A stretch of 64,000 bases of DNA from Hymenobacter telluris (GTDB lineage Bacteria > Bacteroidota > Bacteroidia > Cytophagales > Hymenobacteraceae): contig NZ_JAFLQZ010000017.1 in assembly GCF_017313265.1 (NCBI RefSeq), forward strand, positions 62,001 through 126,000, given 5' to 3'. The notes below the pieces were generated by a model. It did no database searches. It was not told the origin of the DNA and was given only the letters and a program-made list of their open reading frames with translations. Position numbers and translations under genes: made by a program. Below are positions 40,838 to 49,760 of this stretch, one piece after another; position 1 is the stretch's first letter, and each line of letters starts with the position of its first letter.

Positions 40838-40841
40838 GTTC

Positions 40842-40901
40842 CTATGCGCCCGCGAGGCAAGGAATAATCACTATAATCACCAGTAGCAGGTTCTTATTCA
40901 T
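40842..40901 (-). CDS. ilv leader peptide (attenuation)
   Basis: Short ORF, ATG at 40901 to TAG at 40842: MNKNLLLVIIVIIPCLAGA, 19 residues. Codons 5-13 are nine consecutive branched-chain codons (Leu-Leu-Leu-Val-Ile-Ile-Val-Ile-Ile), including the rare-looking CTA and ATA. It is followed by the antiterminator and terminator hairpins and then ilvE. When charged Leu/Val/Ile tRNA is short, a ribosome would stall here, the antiterminator would form and ilvE-ilvA would be transcribed. The peptide is also hydrophobic, so a tiny membrane peptide is an alternative, but the paired hairpins favour a leader. No promoter box is seen just upstream; transcripts may come from leuB. Confidence 0.75.
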   Translation of the reverse strand: MNKNLLLVIIVIIPCLAGA

Positions 40902-40926
40902 CGAGTTGTGTTGGTCTACCCAGTCC

Positions 40927-41085
40927 GTCATGTTGAGCGTAGTGTAACGAAGCCGAAGCATCTCGCTCGTGTGGTAAATCCTTTTGCTGGTGCAACGAGG
41001 CGGTAGAGATGCTTCGACAAGCTCAGCATGACGGTTAGTTTAGCAATGTCAGCACGCGAGATGCTTCGACTCCGCTCAGCATGAC
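40927..41085. repeat. REP-like GTCATGCTGAGC element cluster, three copies
   Basis: In the leuB-ilvE gap: one direct copy at 40927-40966 (GTCATGTTGAGC variant) and two inverted copies at 41006-41032 and 41048-41085. It sits upstream of the ilv leader. The rest of the 362-bp gap is the leader and attenuator. Confidence 0.85.
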
Positions 41086-41110
41086 GTTCTGGTTTTGTTG
41101 TTCGGACAAC

Positions 41111-42235
41111 CTAGATAATCGTGCTGGCGCCGATTTCCACGTTGTTTTTGTTCCACTGCTTCTCGTTGGAATCAGCAATCCAGAAGGCGATGTAGCTGCC
41201 TACTTCCTCGGTGCTGTACGGAGCGTTGGGGCTGAGTTCCTGGGTCAGGATGCCGTTGTGCAGGGCTTCGTCCACAGCCTCGCGCACCATGGCGGCTTCC
41301 GTGTTCAACTCCAGATGCTCGAGCAACATGGCGGCCGACAAAATGGCGGCAATGGGGTTGGCAATGCCTTTGCCTTTCGCCTGCGGATACGAACCGTGAA
41401 TGGGCTCGAACAAGGCCACTTCCGCCCCTACCGAGGCCGAAGGCAACAAGCCCATGGAACCGGCAATGACTGAGGCTTCATCGGAAATGATGTCACCGAA
41501 CATGTTCTCGGTCAGAATCACGTCGAACTGCGTGGGATTCAGAATGATCTGCATGGCGGCGTTATCCACGAACAGATAGTCTACCTCCACCTCGGGGTAT
41601 TGGGCGGCCATTTCGCGTACTACTTCGCGCCAGAGGCGGGAAGTTTCCAGCACGTTGGCTTTGTCAACCAGCGTCAGCTTCTGGCGGCGGCCCGCAGCAG
41701 CTTTAAAGGCCAGATGCGCGATGCGCAGGATTTCGTCGCGGCTATAAGTGCAGTGGTCATAAGCGCCGGTACCGTCGGCGGTGCGGCCTTTCTCCCCGAA
41801 GTAGATGCCGCCGGTTAGCTCGCGGAAGATGACCATGTCGGTGCCCTGAATCCGCTCCCGCTTCAGGGGCGAGTGGTTCAGCAGCACGTCGTAGGCCGTA
41901 ACGGGGCGGATGTTGGCGTACAAGCCCAACGACTTGCGCAGGCGCAGCAAGCCCTGCTCGGGGCGCACCTTGGCGCTTGGGTCGTTGTCGTACTTGGGGT
42001 CGCCGATGGCGCCTAGCAGTACGGCGTCGGCCTCGCGGCAGGCAGTGAGGGTGGCTTCGGGCAGCGGGTCGCCGGTGGCATCGATGGCGCACGCGCCCAT
42101 CAGATGGCTGCGCATCTCGAACCGATGGCCGAACCGCTCGGCCACGGCCTGTAGCACCTTCACCGCCTGTCTACACACCTCCGGCCCGATACCGTCGCCG
42201 GGCAATACCGCTATTTTCTTGCTTACCATGCCCAT
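41111..42235 (-). CDS. leuB: 3-isopropylmalate dehydrogenase
   Basis: NAD enzyme of leucine synthesis (oxidative decarboxylation of 3-isopropylmalate); 374 aa. Motifs: IAVLPGDGIGPEVCR, LLRLRKSLGLYANIRPV, ELTGGIYFGEKGR, VDKANVLETSRLWREV and ENMFGDIISDEASVIAGSMG. Two ATGs compete (42235 and 42229); both overlap the leuD end, the second by only 7 bp (ATGGTAA), so translational coupling is clear. Followed by REP-like repeats and the ilv leader. Confidence 0.95.
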   Translation of the reverse strand: MGMVSKKIAVLPGDGIGPEVCRQAVKVLQAVAERFGHRFEMRSHLMGACAIDATGDPLPEATLTACREADAVLLGAIGDPKYDNDPSAKVRPEQGLLRLRKSLGLYANIRPVTAYDVLLNHSPLKRERIQGTDMVIFRELTGGIYFGEKGRTADGTGAYDHCTYSRDEILRIAHLAFKAAAGRRQKLTLVDKANVLETSRLWREVVREMAAQYPEVEVDYLFVDNAAMQIILNPTQFDVILTENMFGDIISDEASVIAGSMGLLPSASVGAEVALFEPIHGSYPQAKGKGIANPIAAILSAAMLLEHLELNTEAAMVREAVDEALHNGILTQELSPNAPYSTEEVGSYIAFWIADSNEKQWNKNNVEIGASTII

Positions 42236-42819
42236 GTTCTGCGTTGTTCGTAGGCCTCGATGGCCGGTTTCTGACTTACTAGAAAATCGATGTCGTCGTA
42301 CCCATTAATCAGGCATTCCTTCTTGTAGGGGTCGATATCGAAGTGAATCGTTTGGTTGGTGGCCGGCACGTGCAGCGTTTGCTCGGGCAGGTTCACGATG
42401 AATTGCGTGTCGGCGTCCTGCTCCACCAAGGCAAACAGGCTGCTTAGTTCGGCGTCGGTTACTTGCAGCGGCAGTAGGCCGGTATTCAGGGCGTTGCCGC
42501 GAAAGATGTCGGCGAAATAGCTGGAAATCACCACCCGGAAACCGGCATCATACAGAGCCCACGCGGCGTGCTCCCGACTGGAACCACAGCCGAAGTTTTT
42601 GCCAGCCAACAGAATCTGGCCGCTGTAGCGCGCGTCGTTGAGCACGAAGTCGGGCTTCGGCGTTCCGTCGGCGTTGCAGCGCCAGTCACGAAACAGGTTC
42701 TCGCCGAAGCCCTTCCTCGTGGTGGCTTTCAGGAAACGGGCCGGAATAATCTGGTCCGTGTCGATGTTTTCGAGTGGCAGCGGCACCGCGCTGGAGTGTA
42801 GGGTCTGAAACTTTTCCAT
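42223..42819 (-). CDS. leuD: 3-isopropylmalate dehydratase, small subunit
   Basis: 198 aa swivelling-domain subunit of isopropylmalate isomerase. Typical start LPLENIDTDQIIPARFLK and the core GKNFGCGSSREHAAWAL. Works with LeuC, whose gene lies just upstream. Its end overlaps leuB. Confidence 0.95.
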   Translation of the reverse strand: MEKFQTLHSSAVPLPLENIDTDQIIPARFLKATTRKGFGENLFRDWRCNADGTPKPDFVLNDARYSGQILLAGKNFGCGSSREHAAWALYDAGFRVVISSYFADIFRGNALNTGLLPLQVTDAELSSLFALVEQDADTQFIVNLPEQTLHVPATNQTIHFDIDPYKKECLINGYDDIDFLVSQKPAIEAYEQRRTWAW

Positions 42820-42823
42820 TTTT

Positions 42824-42938
42824 TAGTGCTTGGTGCTTCGTGCCTAGTGCTTCGTGTTTAGGTTATCCATTTTTTTCAGGTCCTCTCTCCTTCTAGTCCA
42901 GAACAACCTATGCACGAAGCACAAAGCACTAGGCACTA
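42824..42938. repeat. imperfect inverted repeat between leuC and leuD
   Basis: Words TAGTGCTT, GGTGCTTCGTG and CCTAGTG at 42824-42856 face their complements at 42911-42938 (CACGAAGC, AAGCACTAGG, CACTA). The right arm runs into the leuC stop codon (42938-42936). Same style as the other word-type hairpins. Confidence 0.7.
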
Positions 42939-44330
42939 ATTCAAGTACTGCGTGATGTCGACAATGCGGCCCTGCACGGCCGTAATGGCCGCTACCAGCG
43001 GCGAGGCCAGTAATGTGCGCGAGCCGGGCCCCTGGCGGCCTTCGAAGTTGCGGTTGGACGTAGCCACGCAGTACGCGCCGGCCGGAATCTTGTCCTCGTT
43101 CATGGCCAGGCAAGCACTGCAACCCGGTTCGCGCAACTCGAAGCCGGCTTCGGCCAGAATCTTATCTAGGCCTTCGGAAATGGCTTGCTGCTCAACCTGC
43201 TTGGAGCCGGGCACGATGATGGCCTCCACGTGCTTGGCTTTCTGCTTGCCTTGCACGTACGCCGCCACCGCCCGTAAATCCTCGATGCGCGAGTTGGTGC
43301 AGCTGCCGATGAACACGTAGTTGATTTCCTTACCTAACAACGACTCACCACGCTGGAAGCCCATGTAGGCCAATGACTTATCGAAGCTCTCGGACTCGCT
43401 GGCGGCTACCTCGCTTGGGATGTTGCCGTTCAAGGCAATGCCCATACCGGGGTTGGTACCGTAGGTTATCATCGGGGCAATGTCGCGGGCGTTGAAGTGG
43501 TGCTCGGCGTCGAACACCGTATCATCGTCGGAATACAGGGTTTTCCAGTAGGCTACTGCCTGCTCCCACACTACCCCTTTCGGGGCGAAGGCGCGGCCTT
43601 CGACATAGGCAAACGTAGTAGCATCGGGGGCAATAAGGCCGCCGCGCGCCCCCATTTCGATGCTCATGTTGCAGACCGTCATCCGGCCTTCCATGCTCAG
43701 GCCGCGCACAGCACTACCCGCGTATTCAACAAAATAGCCCGTGGCACCACCGGTACCGAGCTGCGAGATAATATAGAGAATCAGGTCTTTAGCCGTCACG
43801 CCGCGGCGCAACTCCCCATCCACGGTGATGCGCATGCGCTTCGGGCGGCTCAGCAGCAAGCACTGCGTAGCCATTACCTGCGCCACCTGGCTGGTGCCGA
43901 TACCAAACGCCACCGCCCCGAACGCGCCGTGCGTGGACGTGTGGCTGTCGCCGCACACGATGGTAGCGCCGGGCAGCGTGAGGCCCAATTCCGGCCCGAT
44001 TACGTGCACGATACCCTGGCGGGCGTGGCCCAAACCGTAGAGCTCCACGCCGTATTTTTCGCAGTTCGCGGTCAGTTTATCCACCTGTGAGCGGGACAGC
44101 GGCTCCTCGATAGGGAGGTGCTGGTTGCGGGTCGGAACGTTGTGGTCGGCGGTGGCCAGGATGCGGTTGGGGCGGTACAGCGGCAGCTGGCGGGCTTCGA
44201 GTTCGTCGAAGGCCTGCGGGCTGGTTACCTCATGAATCAGGTGCCGGTCGATATACACGATATCCAAGCCGCCCGGCGCGGTTTTCACCACGTGCGCATC
44301 CCAAATTTTATCAAATAAGGACTTGGCCAT
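42936..44330 (-). CDS. leuC: 3-isopropylmalate dehydratase, large subunit
   Basis: 464 aa aconitase-family catalytic subunit with a 4Fe-4S cluster. Motifs: YIDRHLIHEVTSPQAF, CGDSHTSTHGAFGAVAFGIG, FIGSCTNSRIEDL (one cluster Cys) and GCSACLAMNEDKIPAGAYCV with the remaining Cys pair, then ATSNRNFEGRQG. Second gene of the leu series after leuA. Confidence 0.95.
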   Translation of the reverse strand: MAKSLFDKIWDAHVVKTAPGGLDIVYIDRHLIHEVTSPQAFDELEARQLPLYRPNRILATADHNVPTRNQHLPIEEPLSRSQVDKLTANCEKYGVELYGLGHARQGIVHVIGPELGLTLPGATIVCGDSHTSTHGAFGAVAFGIGTSQVAQVMATQCLLLSRPKRMRITVDGELRRGVTAKDLILYIISQLGTGGATGYFVEYAGSAVRGLSMEGRMTVCNMSIEMGARGGLIAPDATTFAYVEGRAFAPKGVVWEQAVAYWKTLYSDDDTVFDAEHHFNARDIAPMITYGTNPGMGIALNGNIPSEVAASESESFDKSLAYMGFQRGESLLGKEINYVFIGSCTNSRIEDLRAVAAYVQGKQKAKHVEAIIVPGSKQVEQQAISEGLDKILAEAGFELREPGCSACLAMNEDKIPAGAYCVATSNRNFEGRQGPGSRTLLASPLVAAITAVQGRIVDITQYLN

Positions 44331-44411
44331 TTTTAGATCTTAGATAGTTAGATCTTAGAAGTTAGACTTGTTCCGGCAACTCAGAACGCTGTGCTAGAGT
44401 GGTGGCTTTAA

Positions 44412-45578
44412 TTAACCGACTGCTACCAGTTTTTCCTGCTCTACCAAGGCGTGCAAATCCTCGTCCATTACCTCCCGCTTGCGGTCGGCGAGTTCAAGGA
44501 AGCAGGCGTAGGCTTTGTTTAAGGCTACTTTCTCGAAGTCGTACCCGATTTTCTGGAGCCGATAGGCCAGCGCCGCGCGGCCCGAACGCGCCGTGAGCAC
44601 AATAGAAGAATCGGCGACGCCCACTTCTTTGGGGTCGATGATTTCGTAGGTTTCACGGTGCTTGATGATGCCGTCTTGGTGGATGCCGCTGGAATGCGAA
44701 AACGCATTGGAACCCACAATGGCCTTATTAGGCTGCACCGGCATGGTCATCAGGTGCGACACCATGGCGGACGTTTCAGCCAGCAAGCGGGTGTTGATGC
44801 GGGTATCGAGGTTGAGGTACGGGTGCTGACGCAGAATCATCACCACTTCCTCAAGCGCCGTGTTACCGGCCCGCTCCCCTACCCCATTGATGGTGCACTC
44901 AATCTGGCGGGCACCGTTCATCACGCCGGCAATGGAGTTGGCCGTAGCCAAGCCTAAGTCGTTGTGGCAGTGCGTGGAGAGGCGCACGTTGTCGATGCCG
45001 CGCACATTCTCGTGGAGGAACTTGATTTTGGCGCCGTACTCTTGCGGCAGGCAGTAGCCTGTGGTATCCGGAATGTTGAGAACGGTGGCCCCGGCCTTGA
45101 TAACTTCCTCGCAGACGCGGGCCAGAAACTCGTTATCGGTGCGGCCGGCGTCTTCGGCGTAGAATTCCACATCTTCCACGAAGCTTTTAGCGAGCTTTAC
45201 GGCGGCTACTGCCCGCGCCAGCACATCTTCACGCGTGGTGCAGAGCTTGTGCAGGATGTGCACATCGGAAGTGCCGATGCCGGTGTGGATGCGTGGGTAA
45301 CGGGCTTTTTGCAGCGCCTCGGCGGCTACCCGAATGTCGTTTTCCACGGCGCGGGACAGGCCGCATACGGTAGCCTCGCGGGTTTGAGCGGCTATGGCCT
45401 GCACGGCGGCAAAGTCGCCGGGGCTGGAAACGGGAAAACCGGCTTCAATTACGTCGACGCCGAGTAGTTCTAGCTGTCGGGCAATAACAAGTTTCTCTTC
45501 CCTGTTTAGCTTGCAGCCCGGCACTTGTTCGCCGTCGCGGAGCGTGGTATCAAAGATTTGTATTTGCTGATGCGCCAT
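44412..45578 (-). CDS. leuA: 2-isopropylmalate synthase, short form
   Basis: First committed step of leucine synthesis (acetyl-CoA + 2-oxoisovalerate). 388 aa. HMGL-type TIM barrel: DTTLRDGEQVPGCKLNREEK, GLSRAVENDIRVAAEAL, STHCHNDLGLATANSIAGV (metal His pair) and GERAGNTALEEVVMIL, then the linker with SSGIHQDGIIKHRETYE. The protein ends soon after the linker (EQEKLVAVG) and lacks the ~120-residue C-terminal leucine-binding domain of longer LeuA, so allosteric feedback by Leu should be absent or different. First gene of the leu-ilv block. It could be a homocitrate- or citramalate-type relative, but linkage to leuBCD supports LeuA. Confidence 0.9.
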   Translation of the reverse strand: MAHQQIQIFDTTLRDGEQVPGCKLNREEKLVIARQLELLGVDVIEAGFPVSSPGDFAAVQAIAAQTREATVCGLSRAVENDIRVAAEALQKARYPRIHTGIGTSDVHILHKLCTTREDVLARAVAAVKLAKSFVEDVEFYAEDAGRTDNEFLARVCEEVIKAGATVLNIPDTTGYCLPQEYGAKIKFLHENVRGIDNVRLSTHCHNDLGLATANSIAGVMNGARQIECTINGVGERAGNTALEEVVMILRQHPYLNLDTRINTRLLAETSAMVSHLMTMPVQPNKAIVGSNAFSHSSGIHQDGIIKHRETYEIIDPKEVGVADSSIVLTARSGRAALAYRLQKIGYDFEKVALNKAYACFLELADRKREVMDEDLHALVEQEKLVAVG

Positions 45579-45743
45579 GCTAGAATAGCCTTATGAATCA
45601 AAGTCAGATGTTCAACTTGAGACTAAGTACCGGGCTTTTGCGCGTCGTGAAAACCATTCTTTAGTTATTCCTACTATTTCAGACCAAGCGGTATAACAAT
45701 TTAATAACCTATTTACCAGCAACTTACCGATTAATTTCTTACA

Positions 45744-47288
45744 ATGCCCAACCGAAGTACAGAGCCCATCTTTCAGTTGATAAAGTCTTTGACCCGCTCG
45801 GAAAAGCGGCACTTTCGGCTGTTTACCAACCGGCAGGGCTCCTCGGAAGACTTGAAGTTCCTTCAGCTCTTCGACGCACTAGAGGCCCTGGATACCTATG
45901 ATGAGGCCCAGATTCTGGCGCACGTACCCTCGTTGAAGCGGGTGCAGCTGGCTAACCTGAAGGCTAACCTCTACAAGCAGCTGCTGTCCAGCTTGCGGGT
46001 GTACCACGCCGGCCAAAACCCCGATATCCAGCTCCACGAGCAGCTTGACTACGCGCGGGTGCTTTATAACAAGGGCTTTTACCAGCAAAGCCTGCGGATG
46101 CTGGAAAAGGTGAAAGTGGCCGCCCGGCAGGTGGAAATGCCCCACATCGTGCTGCTGGCCCTGGATTTCGAGAAGCTGATTGAAAGCCAGTACATCACGC
46201 GCAGTATAAAAGACCGCGCCGAAACCCTGGCCACCGAAGCCCTCGACACGGTAGAGCACTTGAGTAAGCTACACGCGCTGTCCAACGCATCGTTGCGGCT
46301 ATACGGGCTGTATCTGAAAGCCGGCCACGCCCGCAACCGCGCCGACCACGAGCAGATCAGCCAGTTTTTCCGCGAGAATCTGCCGCCCTTCGAGGATAGC
46401 CAGGGCGGCTTTTTCGAGAAGCTGTACTACTACCAGGCGCACGTGTGGTACTACACGCTCAACCAGGATTTCCGGGCCTGCTACCGCTACGCGCAGAAGT
46501 GGGTGGACTTGTTTGAGCAGGCCCCGCACATGAAGGACTTGCAGGCCATGCTCTACATCAAGGGCTTGCACAACCTGCTCGCCACGCTCTACAACATGCT
46601 GTATTACAGCAAGTTTATGCAGGTTCTGAACACGCTGGAGGAATTTTCTGCCAACCAGACCCGCCGCAGCAGCCCCAACACCGAGATTCTGCTGTTTCAG
46701 TACATCTACACCAACCGCATCAACGCGTACTTCCTGGAAGGCCGCTTCACCGAGGGGTTGGAAATCGTGCCGGAGCTGTTGGAAAACCTGGAGCACTACA
46801 GGTCGCAGCTGGACATGCACCGCACGCTGGTGTTCTACTACAAGATTGCCAGTTTGTATTTCGGCAGCGGGCACTACCACAAGGCTATTGAGTACCTGAA
46901 CCTTATCATCCAGCACAAGGACCTGAGCTTGCGCGAAGATTTGCAGTGCTTTGCCCGCATCCTGAATTTGATTGCGCACTACGAAGCCGGCGAAGATGCC
47001 AGCCTGGAGTATCAGGTGCGCTCGGTGTACCGGTTTTTGGGCATGATGAACGACCAGCAGCCCATGCAGGTGGAGATTTTCCGGTTTCTGCGCAACGTGG
47101 GCAACATTGCGCCTAACCAGGTGCGGGAGGCCTTCGTGGCGCTCCGGGAGAAGCTGATGGTTATTGCTGCCGACCCGTTCGAGAGTCGTCCGTTCCTGTA
47201 CCTGGACATCATTTCCTGGCTGGACAGCAAGATTACCAACGTGCCAGTGCAGGAGATTATGAAGCGCAAGTTTCTGCTGATGAAGTAA
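45744..47288 (+). CDS. large helical-repeat protein of unknown function
   Basis: 514 aa, soluble, with no signal peptide. The whole protein is built of helix pairs reminiscent of TPR/SEL1-like repeats (YNKGFYQQSLRMLEKVKVAA, GSGHYHKAIEYLNLIIQHKD). The start SLTRSEKRHFRLFTNR is a strongly conserved-looking basic patch. No enzyme motif. I do not recognise a named family. Divergent from leuA, with 165 bp between the two starts. Confidence 0.75.
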   Translation: MPNRSTEPIFQLIKSLTRSEKRHFRLFTNRQGSSEDLKFLQLFDALEALDTYDEAQILAHVPSLKRVQLANLKANLYKQLLSSLRVYHAGQNPDIQLHEQLDYARVLYNKGFYQQSLRMLEKVKVAARQVEMPHIVLLALDFEKLIESQYITRSIKDRAETLATEALDTVEHLSKLHALSNASLRLYGLYLKAGHARNRADHEQISQFFRENLPPFEDSQGGFFEKLYYYQAHVWYYTLNQDFRACYRYAQKWVDLFEQAPHMKDLQAMLYIKGLHNLLATLYNMLYYSKFMQVLNTLEEFSANQTRRSSPNTEILLFQYIYTNRINAYFLEGRFTEGLEIVPELLENLEHYRSQLDMHRTLVFYYKIASLYFGSGHYHKAIEYLNLIIQHKDLSLREDLQCFARILNLIAHYEAGEDASLEYQVRSVYRFLGMMNDQQPMQVEIFRFLRNVGNIAPNQVREAFVALREKLMVIAADPFESRPFLYLDIISWLDSKITNVPVQEIMKRKFLLMK

Positions 47289-47454
47289 AGCAGACACACT
47301 CATAGTCAGCAAACTACGCGTTGCGCCTGCGGTAACTGATGGCATTGATGTACTGTTTCGCTTGCTTCCTTGCAAAACAGTGGCAGCTTTGTAGTTCCGC
47401 CCAGACAACCCTCCTGCTGGCCGCTGCATCTTTAACAGCGTCAACCCGGTTCCG

Positions 47455-47772
47455 ATGTTCAAGAGCAAACTGCTTGGCCTGCTGTTTTTCCTGCTGCTCT
47501 CGGCTACGAGCGGTTGGGCGCAAACCCGCCGAGCAACCACTCCCCCTCCCGACGACGAAGCTTACAAGGAAGTAACCGTAGTGGTGACCGTCCCGAAAGC
47601 CGTCAGCGCCATCCGGGACTACGGCAAGATTCTGCTTTCCCGCAGCGACGATAAAAGCCGACTAGAGCGCCTTTCCGACCGTTTCCGCCGCAAAACCGAG
47701 CAAGATGTGGTGGACGTGAAAGTGGAAGTCCCCAAGAACTGGGTCACGAAGAAGCTGGGGCTGGCGGAGTGA
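47455..47772 (+). CDS. small exported protein, unknown function
   Basis: 105 aa. Signal peptide (MFKSKLLGLLFFLLLSATSG, cut after WAQ), then a short charged domain with KEVTVVVTVPKAVSAIRDYG and RKTEQDVVDVKVEVPKNW. No family recognised. It stands alone before a REP-like palindrome. Confidence 0.65.
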   Translation: MFKSKLLGLLFFLLLSATSGWAQTRRATTPPPDDEAYKEVTVVVTVPKAVSAIRDYGKILLSRSDDKSRLERLSDRFRRKTEQDVVDVKVEVPKNWVTKKLGLAE

Positions 47773-47801
47773 CGCCCTTACTGTATCAATTCGCCCAAAC
47801 G

Positions 47802-47894
47802 GTCATGCTGAGCTTGCCGAAGCATCTCGCGTGCTGATGTCAGATTAGTAATCAGAAATCAGCACGCGAGATGCTTCGGCAAGCTCAGCATGAC
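47802..47894. repeat. REP-like palindrome, perfect 37-nt arms
   Basis: GTCATGCTGAGC...GAAGCATCTCGCG (47802-47838) and its exact complement (47858-47894) with a 19-nt loop. Cleanest member of the family also found at 35387 and 40927. Confidence 0.88.
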
Positions 47895-47916
47895 GTTCTT
47901 ACTTGCAGTCTATAAA

Positions 47917-47953
47917 AAAAGCCCCGCTGACCTTGAAAGTCAGCGGGGCTTTT
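47917..47953. terminator. terminator between convergent genes
   Basis: AAAAGCCCCGCTGAC (47917-47931), 7-nt loop, GTCAGCGGGGCTTTT (47939-47953). Perfect 15-bp stem, good in both directions; the M28 peptidase gene ends at 47972. Confidence 0.9.
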
Positions 47954-47971
47954 GCGTTACTCAATCAGTTG

Positions 47972-49543
47972 TTACTGGGCCTTGGCCGTGGCGGTTGGCA
48001 GCGGCTTGCGGGGCAGTTTCTGGTCGCGCATGGCGGCGTGATACACGAACGAGGCCACTACGACGGAGGCCTGCTTCAGGTCTTCGGGGATGAGCCGGTC
48101 GTAGGTATCCTGGTTGGTATGGTGGGTGCGGGTGCCGTAGTCGAGCGGGTCCTGGATGAACTGGAAGCCGGGCAAACCCACGCCGTCAAACGACAGGTGG
48201 TCGGTGCCGCCGGTGTTACGGGGCGTAACGGTGGTTGCTCCCAAATCGGCGAAGGGCGCGAGCCAGGCGGTGAAGATGGGCGCTACAGCCTCGTTGCTTT
48301 GCTGATAGATGCCGCGGATTTTGCCGCCGCCGTTGTCGAGGTTGAAGTAAGCCGACAGCTTCTCGTGCTCAGGCAGCAGTTTCATGGTGGCCGGGTCGGC
48401 GAAGTGGTTTTTCACGTAATTCTTCGAGCCGAACAAGCCTTCTTCCTCGGCACTCCATAGCGCAATCCGGATGGTACGGCGCGGTTTCAGGTTGCTGGCT
48501 TTCAGGATGCGGACGGCTTCCATCATCACGGCGCAGCCGGCGGCGTTGTCGGTGGCGCCGGTGGCAGCGTGCCAGGAGTCGAGGTGGCCGCCGAGCATCA
48601 CAATTTCGCTTTTCAGCTTCTTATCGGTGCCCGGAATTTCGGCAATGACGTTGTAGCCTTTCAAATCCTGGCTCTGGAAGCGGGTTTTGGTTTCCATCTC
48701 CACTTCCACCGGAATACCGGCTTCTACCAACCGGATGATGCGCAGCTGGTCTTCCGGCGACATTTCGATTTCGGGCAATACCGGCTTGGCATCGGCGGCG
48801 TAGGGTGCACCGTTGGAGGTGAAGAACGTGCCTTGCGAACCACCGCGGGTGCTGAGTACGGCGGCGGCCCCTTCGGCCATCAGCATGTCGCTCATCTTGG
48901 TACGTAAGGCCATACGGGCACGGTAGGTAGCCATCCGGTCGGCGTCGGAGGTGGTAGCGGCGGGGCGCGCCGGTGTGGCCGTAGCGGCCGCCATTTTGCT
49001 TAGCTCCTCGTCGGTGTAGCGCTTGGCATCGGGCTCGAAGCCTTCCTTGGGCGGGGTGGCTACTTCCGTCACCACAATCTTGTCGCGCAGTTGGCCTTTG
49101 TATTTGTCGAGGTCGGCTTCGGTGGTGGCTTTCACATACACCACCTGCTTTTTCACGTTGCCGTTGGTGCTGGGCGTCCAGGCTTTGGGCGCGCCAATCA
49201 TGGTGTGGTAATACGGCGCGGTCATGGCCACGTACGACTTCTCGATGTCCCAGCCGCGGCCGAAATCACCCCAGGGTTCCAGCTTGGCATTCACGAGGCC
49301 ATCCTGGGTGAGGCGGTTTTTGGTCCAGTCGTAGGCGCGCTTGAGGCCGTCGGAGCCGGCCAGACGCGGGCCGCACACATCGGTGAGGTAGAAGGCTGTT
49401 TCCATCACCTTGGAGCGGTTCAGGCCTTCGTCCTTGATTTTGGCAATGGCGGCTTGGTCTACCTTCTCGGCGGTTTGTTGGGCCAGCGCAGGTGCTGCAA
49501 CAGCTAGGCTGCCCGCCAAGGTGAAGAGTTGGAGTTTGTTCAT
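47972..49543 (-). CDS. M28 family zinc metallopeptidase, exported
   Basis: 523 aa. Signal peptide (LFTLAGSLAVAAPALAQ). A PA-type inserted domain lies in the middle, followed by the M28 core: metal ligands in MLGGHLDSWHAATGATDNAAG (His, Asp), ALWSAEEEGLFGSKNYV (catalytic Glu pair) and GGTDHLSFDGVGLPGFQF, with a His in THHTNQDTYDRL. Likely a periplasmic or secreted aminopeptidase or carboxypeptidase. Low-complexity TATPARPAATT at about residue 190. Confidence 0.93.
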   Translation of the reverse strand: MNKLQLFTLAGSLAVAAPALAQQTAEKVDQAAIAKIKDEGLNRSKVMETAFYLTDVCGPRLAGSDGLKRAYDWTKNRLTQDGLVNAKLEPWGDFGRGWDIEKSYVAMTAPYYHTMIGAPKAWTPSTNGNVKKQVVYVKATTEADLDKYKGQLRDKIVVTEVATPPKEGFEPDAKRYTDEELSKMAAATATPARPAATTSDADRMATYRARMALRTKMSDMLMAEGAAAVLSTRGGSQGTFFTSNGAPYAADAKPVLPEIEMSPEDQLRIIRLVEAGIPVEVEMETKTRFQSQDLKGYNVIAEIPGTDKKLKSEIVMLGGHLDSWHAATGATDNAAGCAVMMEAVRILKASNLKPRRTIRIALWSAEEEGLFGSKNYVKNHFADPATMKLLPEHEKLSAYFNLDNGGGKIRGIYQQSNEAVAPIFTAWLAPFADLGATTVTPRNTGGTDHLSFDGVGLPGFQFIQDPLDYGTRTHHTNQDTYDRLIPEDLKQASVVVASFVYHAAMRDQKLPRKPLPTATAKAQ

Positions 49544-49760
49544 AGAAGATTAGCTGTGTGAGTGAAGCTTCGGAAGCTAAAGTAACCGGAAAGCCGTTGG
49601 CGTTGCGTGTGGGGTAGCTCTCACTTCCAACTTGAGGCGGCGCAGTGCTTTACGCACTGTTAGTTGGTGGACTAACGATAGGGCGGCATCAGCTCGTTTT
49701 TCAGCATCTTGCTATTCTTACACGGTACTTCGTTGCTTGTTACTGCCGCCGCTACTATCC

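Noticed and set aside
45604..45657. 17-codon ORF (MVFTTRKSPVLSLKLNI) upstream of leuA as a leucine leader peptide
   Set aside because: Leu/Val/Ile codons are scattered, and no terminator or antiterminator hairpin lies between it and leuA.
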